This document shows, piece by piece, positions 15,099 to 21,951 of a stretch of DNA of 41,138 nt. The first letter of the stretch is position 1, and each line of letters begins with the position of its first letter. A program made the position numbers and the translations under genes. This stretch comes from a virus. Below the pieces are notes generated by a model. It ran no database searches and had not been told where the DNA came from. It saw only the letters and a list, made by a program, of their open reading frames with translations. The stretch is taken from positions 1-41,138 of IMG/VR virus record IMGVR_UViG_3300044624_002199. One strand, given 5' to 3'.

Positions 15099-16121
15099 GT
15101 GGCTTCGATTTACGATAACTATCCTAGTACCCTAAGCCCCTTACAACTAACCACTACCAACTATGTGTTACAAAATCAAGGTCTTAGAGTCAGTCCGGTC
15201 TTGACCAATTCAGTCAGTAGTTATACCAGTCAAAGTCTAATTAGCACATGGATCACCATGCAGACCCAGGCCGTTGCTGGCACTGGTGGTATTACTACGG
15301 CCAATGCCAATGCTCTAGCTAATATTGCCAGTAATACTTGTTCTGCACTCGGCGACAGTATTCCGCAAGTCTATTTGAATTTAGGAACATTCAGCAACGT
15401 AACCTATCCACCTGGACTTACAGGTATAATTAATACCAAGGCCAATCTGTATCTAGGTAGCCCAACTGGTTTATCAACCAATTGGGATTTCAGTCGGTTT
15501 GCACAAATTTTGGCTGCTTGTGTAGCTTACGAGCAGTTGGCCAATCAATTTATTATTAGTGCCTGTAATTCGGACACTTATTTGTGTGATACATTCTCGA
15601 CCACGGATAACATGACCACCGGTGATATTACCACGGTAAATTTAGCTACCGAAGCATTTGGCCAGGATTTGAGTAATTTGGGACAGTTATGGAATTTAGA
15701 TGACCTTGGAAACCTTGGCAGTCCTCTGGCGCTAATGAAACAAATTGTCAATATAGTCGGAACCGTTCCGGTAGTGTCATTAACATTCGTTGGTGCAGGA
15801 GTACCATCGGATGTTGTTATTAGTTTAGATGATCCACAAGCCACGGTTAGCGATTCTGTACAAAAAACCATGTACCTGGCCATGACGCAAATTACCGGTG
15901 ACGCACTTACACAGATTTTACAACTGATGGGAGTAACAACCACAGGATTAACTACCATGGCTGATTTGTTAAATCCTGTTAAATTATTCCCCAATAGTTT
16001 TCAAACCTTGACAGTGAATACCAAAAATGGATCTCGGGCGATCTACACCAATACTCAAGGGTCAGTCAACACCAATCTGGTGCAAAGTTTACCGCCCTAT
16101 GTATTGAGTTCGACTGTATGA
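15099..16121 (+). CDS. Virion structural protein, probably baseplate-associated
   Basis: A 340-residue protein from a GTG start after AGGAGG (15086-15091), 1 base beyond the PAAR stop. It is rich in Ser, Thr, Asn, Ala and Leu with few charges (ANALANIASNTCSALGDSIPQ, YEQLANQFIISACNSDTYLC), typical of virion proteins. It shares style and probable distant similarity with the next protein, which has comparable Ala/Thr/Gln-rich helical blocks. I cannot name a T4 counterpart. A baseplate or spike role is inferred from its PAAR neighbour. Confidence 0.7.
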   Translation: MASIYDNYPSTLSPLQLTTTNYVLQNQGLRVSPVLTNSVSSYTSQSLISTWITMQTQAVAGTGGITTANANALANIASNTCSALGDSIPQVYLNLGTFSNVTYPPGLTGIINTKANLYLGSPTGLSTNWDFSRFAQILAACVAYEQLANQFIISACNSDTYLCDTFSTTDNMTTGDITTVNLATEAFGQDLSNLGQLWNLDDLGNLGSPLALMKQIVNIVGTVPVVSLTFVGAGVPSDVVISLDDPQATVSDSVQKTMYLAMTQITGDALTQILQLMGVTTTGLTTMADLLNPVKLFPNSFQTLTVNTKNGSRAIYTNTQGSVNTNLVQSLPPYVLSSTV

Positions 16122-17326
16122 TAGCCTACGATAGACTAAGTCAAATCATACCCAGCGATTTGGCCTTGGCCAACAAGGCCTTGTACGTGTCTTTGCAACA
16201 AATCACAGGTGTACCAAACATGTCGTTGCAGACTCTGGCCGCTACAATTATAGCACAGAACACCAACAAAGGTCTGCCAGCAATTAATCAACAAACAAGG
16301 GCAGTTACTCCTGCCACAAAAACTTATTTGTTAAGTCAACTAGGACTAGGTACTGGTCCGTGCGGCAGTATCACAACCATGGACTGTTTAGGAACTGCCG
16401 CTGGATGGGTTACAGCCGGAAACATTGCCGCAGCCGCTACACAGTTGGCCACAATGAATACTACAACATTGCAAGGTGGTTATCAAAACGTAATTAATGT
16501 TATGAGTGGTGCATACGATTATCATATTCCAAATCCGGCTTATCCACCAACTCTACCTGAATATCTGGGGTGGGCCTGTATTGTTCCTAGCGGACTAGGA
16601 GCCGGTGACTACAGAATATATGCTACGGCAGCCGATGCTCGTAATGCAGCTATTGCTGGAATTATTACAGCATTGCGGGCCGAATGCAGTACATTGGTTG
16701 CCGCATACCCCACACAAACAACCAAAATGAACAGTAATTTTGCCAATATCTGTCAGCAGATGGGTAATGAACAAGATTTACAGTATCGAGCCGGACTTCG
16801 ATTTGGTGATTATTTTGCAAATTTGACGGCCAATAGTCAAACGGCTGTCTTTAGTTTTACAATGAGTTTACCCAGTTATGGGCAAGACATTCAACAAGGT
16901 GGAACCTGTCAATATCTTGAAGCCGTGGCTGATTATAATCCATTTACTGGAACTATAGTGTTGGGCAATAAGACCATAAGTTCGGTCAGCACATTTACCG
17001 GAGTGACCACGGTCGGTAACACGGTGAGTGGGCCCGGAATACCAGTGGGATCCACAGCCACAGCCATCAGCTCTGGAAGCGGAACCATAACTATAAGTCT
17101 GACACCCACCATTAGTACCGCCAGTGCCAATGTAGTGTACGGTAGTGTGGGCGGCCAAAGTATTATTGCAGTCATGCGTCAAGGTCAAAATAATGCCACA
17201 CTGAATGAAGCTGGAATTTTGACCCAAAGCGACATACCATTAATACCAAATCCTGCTCCAACCGAAGCCAATTTAATTTCTAGTGTTTACACTGTGGCTC
17301 AAGCATTACCTCAAATTAAAATTTAA
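16118..17326 (+). CDS. Virion structural protein with inserted beta-rich module
   Basis: A 402-residue protein coupled to the previous one by ATGA. Most is Ala/Gln/Asn-rich and probably helical. Residues about 272-345 differ: they contain GNTVSGPGIPVGSTATAISS followed by SGTITISLTP, a beta-strand pattern common as a decorative module in phage and surface proteins. On either side the protein returns to its own style (DYNPFTG before; QSIIAVMRQGQNNATLNEAG after), so the module looks inserted. It is probably part of the PAAR-linked baseplate complex; its exact role is unknown. Confidence 0.7.
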   Translation: MIAYDRLSQIIPSDLALANKALYVSLQQITGVPNMSLQTLAATIIAQNTNKGLPAINQQTRAVTPATKTYLLSQLGLGTGPCGSITTMDCLGTAAGWVTAGNIAAAATQLATMNTTTLQGGYQNVINVMSGAYDYHIPNPAYPPTLPEYLGWACIVPSGLGAGDYRIYATAADARNAAIAGIITALRAECSTLVAAYPTQTTKMNSNFANICQQMGNEQDLQYRAGLRFGDYFANLTANSQTAVFSFTMSLPSYGQDIQQGGTCQYLEAVADYNPFTGTIVLGNKTISSVSTFTGVTTVGNTVSGPGIPVGSTATAISSGSGTITISLTPTISTASANVVYGSVGGQSIIAVMRQGQNNATLNEAGILTQSDIPLIPNPAPTEANLISSVYTVAQALPQIKI

Positions 17327-17374
17327 TTTTACCAGACCTGTCAACTTAATCTAACTCCTAAGCGTTAATATAGT

Positions 17375-17770
17375 ATGCTAAGGAGATTTCAATGTTCACA
17401 CTTAATACTGTTACTAATGGCCGCGATAACAAGCCAGCCAAGTTTGGCTCAGCCGGACTACGAGGAGACGCCTCCCTCCGAGTATGTTGCCCGAATTGTG
17501 ACACCCGTAGATCGGGTCCGTGTAACCATCATAAAACCCCGAGCACGAATACACCTCGCTAAAACTCATCAACCCATAGCCCGGTTATTCTTAAACGAAG
17601 ATGATACCGATTACTATGATGAAGCACCAGACCTACAGATTGGTTACCGGCGACCAGAACTGGTCAATCAAACTGGTCAGGTACACGATGACTTATCCGA
17701 CGAAGTAAAACTTAGATTGTTGTTAGCTCGCAAACGGGCGTTAGAAGCATACTACAGAACTTGGGGCTAA
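17375..17770 (+). CDS. Exported protein of unknown function
   Basis: A 131-residue protein. The N-terminus has a basic start, a hydrophobic core (LILLLMAAITSQ) and a likely cleavage after SLA near residue 26, so it should enter the periplasm. The mature part is acidic and Tyr-rich (PDYEETPPSEY, EDDTDYYDEAPD) and ends in a helical LRLLLARKRALEAYYRTW. The start is uncertain. ATG 17375 has no ribosome site, whereas a strong AAGGAG (17380-17385) points to an ATG at 17392 in another frame that gives a 56-codon Cys-rich frame. The signal peptide favours the longer protein. Confidence 0.6.
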   Translation: MLRRFQCSHLILLLMAAITSQPSLAQPDYEETPPSEYVARIVTPVDRVRVTIIKPRARIHLAKTHQPIARLFLNEDDTDYYDEAPDLQIGYRRPELVNQTGQVHDDLSDEVKLRLLLARKRALEAYYRTWG

Positions 17771-17780
17771 TGCCCTTTTT
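17764..17780 (+). terminator. Possible short terminator
   Basis: GGGC-TAAT-GCCC followed by TTTTT overlaps the stop codon of the exported protein. The stem has only 4 bp but is all G-C. It separates this gene from the early-type promoter at 17810. Confidence 0.4.
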
Positions 17781-17805
17781 CTGTGGCAAAAATACAACAC
17801 CTCTT

Positions 17806-17838
17806 TTGGTTGACCAGAAATGCCCGATTTGCTATAAT
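17806..17838 (+). promoter_or_regulatory. Sigma70-like promoter with extended -10, copy 1
   Basis: TTGACC (17810-17815), a 17-base spacer, then TGC-TATAAT with the -10 at 17833-17838. The start point should be near 17845, just before AAGGAG and the gene at 17868. The 33 bases from TTGGTTGACC onward match copy 2 at 18130-18162 at 28 positions. Host RNA polymerase should recognise it, so the block downstream is probably early. Confidence 0.88.
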
Positions 17839-17867
17839 GTTTGTATAGTGAATAATAAGGAGCAGAT

Positions 17868-18128
17868 ATGTTTAATACTTTAGTAGATCAGTTGGTTAAG
17901 ATAACTCTTACAAACGAGCCTGTAACAACAGAGTTTTACAATGGTACCTTGTTTGTGAGAACTATTACCGAAGCACAAGCTCGCACAGTATTCCATACAT
18001 TATCTAAACAGTTTGGCCTGGGTAGTGTGCAAGTAAGCCCAATTGGTGACACCGGTGAATATGCCTTTGATTTTGTTGCCAATAAACAACAGGAAGAACT
18101 AAGTCCGTTTGCCACGGTTAATAGTTGA
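17868..18128 (+). CDS. Small hypothetical protein under an early-type promoter
   Basis: An 86-residue soluble protein with a strong ribosome site (AAGGAG, 8 bases before the ATG) and its own consensus promoter. It alternates strands and helices (VTTEFYNGTLFVRTITEAQARTVF, in two parts) and has no Cys, membrane segment or catalytic motif. Monocistronic placement between two matching promoters suggests an early host-takeover type gene. The function is unknown. Confidence 0.75.
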   Translation: MFNTLVDQLVKITLTNEPVTTEFYNGTLFVRTITEAQARTVFHTLSKQFGLGSVQVSPIGDTGEYAFDFVANKQQEELSPFATVNS

Positions 18129-18129
18129 G

Positions 18130-18162
18130 TTGGTTGACCAGAAATGGTCCAACTGCTATAAT
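18130..18162 (+). promoter_or_regulatory. Sigma70-like promoter with extended -10, copy 2
   Basis: TTGACC (18134-18139), a 17-base spacer and TGC-TATAAT (-10 at 18157-18162). It nearly repeats copy 1, including TTGGTTGACCAGAAATG. It drives the genes from 18194 on, probably through DNA ligase and beyond. Confidence 0.88.
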
Positions 18163-18193
18163 AGTACTATAAACTAAACAAGTAGGAGCTGAA

Positions 18194-18526
18194 ATGAAAT
18201 TACATATTGTTACCCAAGTAGAAGAAAACTACGGCGCCCACGATTGGGATGGTAAAGGTTCATGCCCTCAGTATTGGAAAATGAAGGGTGGCAACGATTA
18301 TATGTTTGATCTAGGACCTGCTGGTCGTAGTGAAGAAGTGCTTGACGAATTAGCCGAAATGTTTCGCAAGCAGATCGAAGAAAGCAATGACGGATATCGC
18401 GAATACATTATCGGTTACGGTCAAGTAGCAGACGATTTTCTTACAGACTTTGAACGCAGTCAACTCGAGTATGATGGTTCAATTGCGTACCCTGCTCGTC
18501 AACTCACTCTTGAAGAGGTGTCATAA
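18194..18526 (+). CDS. Conserved phage hypothetical protein
   Basis: A 110-residue protein after AGGAG (18183-18187). It opens KLHIVTQVEENYGAHDWDGK and has CPQYWKMKGG, a sequence style I recall from hypothetical proteins in various phages. It is acidic and soluble. It is the first gene after promoter copy 2, and its stop overlaps the next start (TAATG). The function is unknown. Confidence 0.78.
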   Translation: MKLHIVTQVEENYGAHDWDGKGSCPQYWKMKGGNDYMFDLGPAGRSEEVLDELAEMFRKQIEESNDGYREYIIGYGQVADDFLTDFERSQLEYDGSIAYPARQLTLEEVS

Positions 18527-18840
18527 TGAACGCCGAAGACTTTGACGCATTCATGCGTAAGTGTATGAATGAAGCTCCTACACCGGATGATGGTCGTCAC
18601 ATTAATCCAACGGCGCCTAAAGTTGTTTGGTATGACGCTTTAAAGAACGAAGTTGAAAAAGCTCAGCTAGAAAAGCAATATAAAATTACTTACAAGATGA
18701 AAAAAGAAGATATTATGACCTTTGTATCTGGATTATACAATATCCAAATGGACATGATTGAAACTATAGTTCTCTCAAAAGAGAAACAAGGCTTTCCAGA
18801 AGCAACAGCCGTTATTAATCATATTATGGATTTAAAATAA
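18526..18840 (+). CDS. Hypothetical protein between early gene and ligase
   Basis: A 104-residue mostly helical, charged protein (NEVEKAQLEKQYKITYKMKK). TAATG overlaps join it to both neighbours, so the unit 18194-20243 is translationally coupled. It has no recognisable domain. Coupling to DNA ligase hints at a DNA-metabolism partner, but nothing in the sequence shows this. Confidence 0.72.
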   Translation: MNAEDFDAFMRKCMNEAPTPDDGRHINPTAPKVVWYDALKNEVEKAQLEKQYKITYKMKKEDIMTFVSGLYNIQMDMIETIVLSKEKQGFPEATAVINHIMDLK

Positions 18841-20243
18841 TGGGGATGGTAAGAGTAAATACTCATACAATAGATTATACCGCTCCACAATTTGAAGGAA
18901 TCAAACTGGCCGCAGACTGGATACGAGATTTAGAAAGTAGCGACAGCCGTTTACACAAAGAATCAGTAATTGAAAAAGCTCTAATGGCTGCTAAATTAGG
19001 AAGCTCAAATGCTCAATGTTTTTTGTTCAACTGCTACCAGGCCTACAACCCCTATTATGTGTTTGGTGTAAAGAAAGTTCCCGAAACCGAAGGATTAGAA
19101 GACAAAGAAAATCCTTGGCCAAAGTTCTGGGCCATGCTAGAAGCACTACGCACTCGTAGCCTTACAGGCCATAATGCCAAGACAGCTATTGAGTTTATGT
19201 CGGAGCAGTTTGATACCGTAGAGTGGAACAATCTATGCCGTAGAGTCATTATCAAAGATCTACGCTGTGGCATTACCGAACGTACCCTGAACAAGGTACT
19301 GGATAATACAGAATGGAAGATCCCAGTATTTGAATGTCAACTGGCCACCGACTCAAACAAACATGTGGCCAAGATGACCGGGGTTAAACGACTGGAGCAA
19401 AAGTTAGATGGTGTACGTGTCTTGGCGGTAGTGACTAGAACCAGCACTAATTTATACAGTCGTAACGGCAAACCATTTGAGAACTTTCCGCATATTGTAG
19501 AATCAATTGACAGTATTAGAAATAAGTTTGCCAAATTCTTTACCACTAATCCTAACGGTTTTGTCCTGGATGGTGAAATCATTGGTGAATCATTCCAAGC
19601 CCTAATGAAGCAGGCACAACGCAAAAGTGATGTCAAAACCGAAGGTATGGTGTATAGTGTTTTTGATATTGTGCCACTAACGGACTTTGAGCGTGGATAT
19701 TGGAATGCTCAACAACACAAGCGCCTGGCCACACTCGAACAGTATCGTGCGGTATTTGAAGAACTCACTGATTATGTTCGCATCATGGACGGCATTGAAG
19801 TTGACCTAAGCACAGCCGAAGGGCATGACGTATTGCGCCGCTATGCCCATGATGCAGTGGCTGCAGGATTTGAAGGCATTATGATTAAGGATATTGATGC
19901 CCCATACGAGTGTCGCCGTAGTACATTTTGGATGAAATGGAAACCCACTATTACAGTAGACTTAAATATTGTGGGATTTGAAGAAGGAACCGGTCGCAAT
20001 CTTGGCCGGTTGGGTGCTATAATATGTGAAGGAGTAGATGATGAACGAAATATTTGTGTCAATGTTGGTAGTGGTCTGTCTGATAGCGATCGTAACGAGT
20101 ATTGGGCTGCCAGGACTGATTTACTTGGTCGAGTGGTTGAAGTCCAAGCTGATGCTGTAACTCAAAATCAGGATGGAACTTATAGTTTACGATTTCCAAG
20201 ATTTGTAAGATTCCGAGGATTTGAACCAGGAGAAAAATTATGA
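18840..20243 (+). CDS. ATP-dependent DNA ligase (T4 gp30 type)
   Basis: A 467-residue protein; T4 ligase has 487. The adenylated lysine is Lys188 in EQKLDGVRV (KxDG motif). Further motifs are LYSRNGKPFENFPH, VLDGEI, GFEGIMIKD and FWMKWKP (motif V), followed by an OB-fold region. The N-terminal 170 residues are the helical DNA-binding part seen in T4-like ligases (RRVIIKDLRCGI). It seals nicks during replication and repair. A short hydrophobic frame with its own ribosome site lies out of phase inside its 3' part. Confidence 0.95.
   Translation: MGMVRVNTHTIDYTAPQFEGIKLAADWIRDLESSDSRLHKESVIEKALMAAKLGSSNAQCFLFNCYQAYNPYYVFGVKKVPETEGLEDKENPWPKFWAMLEALRTRSLTGHNAKTAIEFMSEQFDTVEWNNLCRRVIIKDLRCGITERTLNKVLDNTEWKIPVFECQLATDSNKHVAKMTGVKRLEQKLDGVRVLAVVTRTSTNLYSRNGKPFENFPHIVESIDSIRNKFAKFFTTNPNGFVLDGEIIGESFQALMKQAQRKSDVKTEGMVYSVFDIVPLTDFERGYWNAQQHKRLATLEQYRAVFEELTDYVRIMDGIEVDLSTAEGHDVLRRYAHDAVAAGFEGIMIKDIDAPYECRRSTFWMKWKPTITVDLNIVGFEEGTGRNLGRLGAIICEGVDDERNICVNVGSGLSDSDRNEYWAARTDLLGRVVEVQADAVTQNQDGTYSLRFPRFVRFRGFEPGEKL
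20015..20160 (+). CDS. Possible nested membrane-peptide gene inside DNA ligase (CDS 20041-20160)
   Basis: In a different frame from ligase, ATG 20041 opens 39 codons: MNEIFVSMLVVVCLIAIV and more, one long hydrophobic segment, ending EWLKSKLML. AAGGAG (20029-20034) stands 6 bases before the ATG, and an extended -10 TGC-TATAAT (20015-20023) just upstream, though no -35 is seen. The complete signal set is striking, but hydrophobic shadow frames arise by chance, so confidence is low. Confidence 0.3.
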
Positions 20244-20344
20244 TGTGGCTAGTTGAAGGAACATTGGTAATTATTATTTCACTGTTAGTAGTGTTGATCA
20301 TTTGTAAATGTAAAGATTGTGCAGATAAACTCGAGGACAAATAA
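20240..20344 (+). CDS. 34-residue single-pass membrane peptide
   Basis: ATG 20240 overlaps the ligase stop (ATGA), with AGGAG at 20228-20232. The peptide starts MMWLVEGTLVIIISLLVVLI, one transmembrane segment, followed by a Cys-containing basic tail (CKCKDCADKLEDK). The stop overlaps the next start (TAATG). The CxCxxC tail could bind metal or form disulfides. The function is unknown. Confidence 0.65.
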   Translation: MMWLVEGTLVIIISLLVVLIICKCKDCADKLEDK

Positions 20345-20553
20345 TGGCAAGGAAACCAATCAATAAAATCAGTGACAAGCTCACTACAGTAAATGACCAT
20401 TTTAGTATCACCATGTATGACAATGGATTTTTAATTGACATCGGCGGTAAAAACGGCGAAGATGACTGGCGTAATGCTAAAATTATGGTTCCAAGTATTG
20501 AACAGTTACTTGAGTTAGTTAAAGAAGCAGCTAACATGCCCCGGGACGAGTAG
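20344..20553 (+). CDS. Conserved phage hypothetical protein
   Basis: A 69-residue protein joined by TAATG to the membrane peptide. It reads like one small domain: NKISDKLTTVNDHFSITMYDNG, an ISGK-like strand pair, then the helix PSIEQLLELVKEAANM. I recall close relatives in marine T4-like phages. The function is unknown. Confidence 0.75.
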   Translation: MARKPINKISDKLTTVNDHFSITMYDNGFLIDIGGKNGEDDWRNAKIMVPSIEQLLELVKEAANMPRDE

Positions 20554-20555
20554 AC

Positions 20556-20825
20556 ATGGAAGCATTTTTATGGTTTTGGGCGATTTTAATTGTATGGGGA
20601 TGTATTTGGATATTATTTAGGCCCATTTATTGGTCTATCCTTGGTGGAGCGGTTGGATATTTTATTGGAAAAAATAATATACCTACTCGAGTAATGCAAG
20701 AAATTAAAACAATTCCACAGCATGTACAAACGCATGATGATGCCACTTACTATAAAAGATTGGCACAAGAGATGTTGGAACAAAATATTAATCTTAGGAA
20801 ACAAATTAATGATGCCAAACTCTAA
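20556..20825 (+). CDS. Small membrane protein
   Basis: An 89-residue protein starting 2 bases after the previous stop. Residues about 3-45 are hydrophobic in two stretches (FLWFWAILIVWGCIWILF and IYWSILGGAVGYFIG), probably a hairpin of two membrane helices. A cytoplasmic helical tail follows (YYKRLAQEMLEQNINLRKQI). Its end overlaps the start of the next gene. It is one of several small membrane proteins in this block. The role is unknown. Confidence 0.7.
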   Translation: MEAFLWFWAILIVWGCIWILFRPIYWSILGGAVGYFIGKNNIPTRVMQEIKTIPQHVQTHDDATYYKRLAQEMLEQNINLRKQINDAKL

Positions 20826-21030
20826 AGTTGCCGGCCTGTGCGGATGTGGTCGTAGCCCCACTGGCAAATGTCTTGGCTGGCATGCTCTTAGTGAAGACCT
20901 GTATCAGCATCAAAAAATGTTGTGGCTTGAAGAAGAAGAACGCAAAGATAATGACCTGGCTGAATATCAAAAACAGGCACAAGATCTTTGGTTTGCAGAT
21001 GGTTCGTGCACCGGCGGCAAACCGGAATAA
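20809..21030 (+). CDS. Small CDGSH-like Cys3His protein
   Basis: A 73-residue protein from ATG 20809 (or 20812), with AGGA at 20795-20798. Residues about 11-25 read CGCGRSPTGKCLGWH, close to the CDGSH iron-sulfur motif (CxCxxS...C-x-G-x-H) but one residue shorter between Ser and the third Cys. The rest is a charged helix (WLEEEERKDNDLAEYQKQ). If the motif is functional, it would hold a redox-active, transferable [2Fe-2S] cluster, a natural client for the phage IscU/IscA/IscS. A zinc site is the alternative. Confidence 0.7.
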   Translation: MMPNSKVAGLCGCGRSPTGKCLGWHALSEDLYQHQKMLWLEEEERKDNDLAEYQKQAQDLWFADGSCTGGKPE

Positions 21031-21046
21031 TTTAAGGAGAAATAAA

Positions 21047-21715
21047 ATGGAAGCAGTTTATCGAGGCGCCACAGAAGTAAATAGTGCCATGTTACGGGTG
21101 TATAATAACATGTCCTTGGCTGTGATTACTAGCATGGTAGTAAGTTATTTGGTATCGACCAGTCCTGCACTCATGCAGTTCTTTTTTACAGGTGTCATGA
21201 AATGGATTGTGATATTTGCTCCGCTGGCCATGATTTTTGCCATGTCTTGGGCCATGACCAAAGCAACTAAACTCCAGGCCCAGACCATGTTGCAATTGTT
21301 TGCCGCCCTAATGGGACTGAGTATGAGTTCAATCTTTGTAGTGTACACTGGCACCAGTATCATTGGTGCATTTTTTGGCGCAGCTATTCTGTTTATTACC
21401 ATGAGTGTCTACGGATATTTTACCAAGACCAGTCTGGATAGCATGGGTAAGTTTATGATTGTGGGGCTTATTGCTATTATCCTTGCCAGTATTGTTAATA
21501 TCTTTATTGGTAGTACTGTGATGCAGATGGTTATCTCGGCATTGGCCATTATAATTTTTTTAGGATTAACAGCCTACGACACCCAAAAAATCCGTGAAAT
21601 GGTTAGTCAGGACAGTACCGGAGTAGCCGAGGTATCGGGGGCATTAAACCTGTACATGGATTTTATCAATTTGTTTATCAATCTATTACAATTATTTGGC
21701 GGGCGTAAAGAATAG
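21047..21715 (+). CDS. Bax inhibitor-1 family membrane protein (YccA/YbhL-like)
   Basis: A 222-residue protein from ATG 21047 after AAGGAG (21034-21039); a longer in-frame opening from 20828 only shadows the previous gene. It has about seven hydrophobic segments, and the family signature GLTAYDTQKIREMV lies near residue 185. Bacterial members (YccA, YbhL) sit in the inner membrane. YccA restrains FtsH, and other members act as pH-sensitive calcium leaks. In a phage it could shield its proteins from FtsH or delay membrane-damage responses; this is inference. Confidence 0.88.
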   Translation: MEAVYRGATEVNSAMLRVYNNMSLAVITSMVVSYLVSTSPALMQFFFTGVMKWIVIFAPLAMIFAMSWAMTKATKLQAQTMLQLFAALMGLSMSSIFVVYTGTSIIGAFFGAAILFITMSVYGYFTKTSLDSMGKFMIVGLIAIILASIVNIFIGSTVMQMVISALAIIIFLGLTAYDTQKIREMVSQDSTGVAEVSGALNLYMDFINLFINLLQLFGGRKE

Positions 21716-21716
21716 T

Positions 21717-21941
21717 ATGACTTCTGTTAATTTATTAACCCAGGGTATTGACAGTTTGTGGTACTGGACCTATAGCATTATTGTCGGCTGGGGCGCCAGC
21801 TTTACCATCATTGTTGCCATTACAATATTCTTGGCCATACGAGTATTACACTGTGAAAAACGTATCCGCCAACTAGAATGCCGCATTGTCACCGCTGAAA
21901 GAGAAATTAACCTTGCATTAACTCGATTTGAATCCAAATAA
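21717..21941 (+). CDS. Small single-pass membrane protein
   Basis: A 74-residue protein from ATG 21717, 1 base after the previous stop; a TTG at 21696 in the same frame is less likely. One transmembrane segment (about residues 15-40, YSIIVGWGASFTIIVAITIF) is followed by a charged coiled-coil tail (CEKRIRQLECRIVTAEREIN). AATAAATA (21937-21944), a late-promoter-like motif, overlaps its end. The function is unknown. Confidence 0.7.
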   Translation: MTSVNLLTQGIDSLWYWTYSIIVGWGASFTIIVAITIFLAIRVLHCEKRIRQLECRIVTAEREINLALTRFESK

Positions 21942-21951
21942 ATATTAGTCT

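Noticed and set aside
20828-21046. Long in-frame N-terminal extension of the Bax-inhibitor-1 gene
   Set aside because: It overlaps the CDGSH-like gene in another frame, and a perfect AAGGAG/ATG stands at 21034-21049, where the family start fits.
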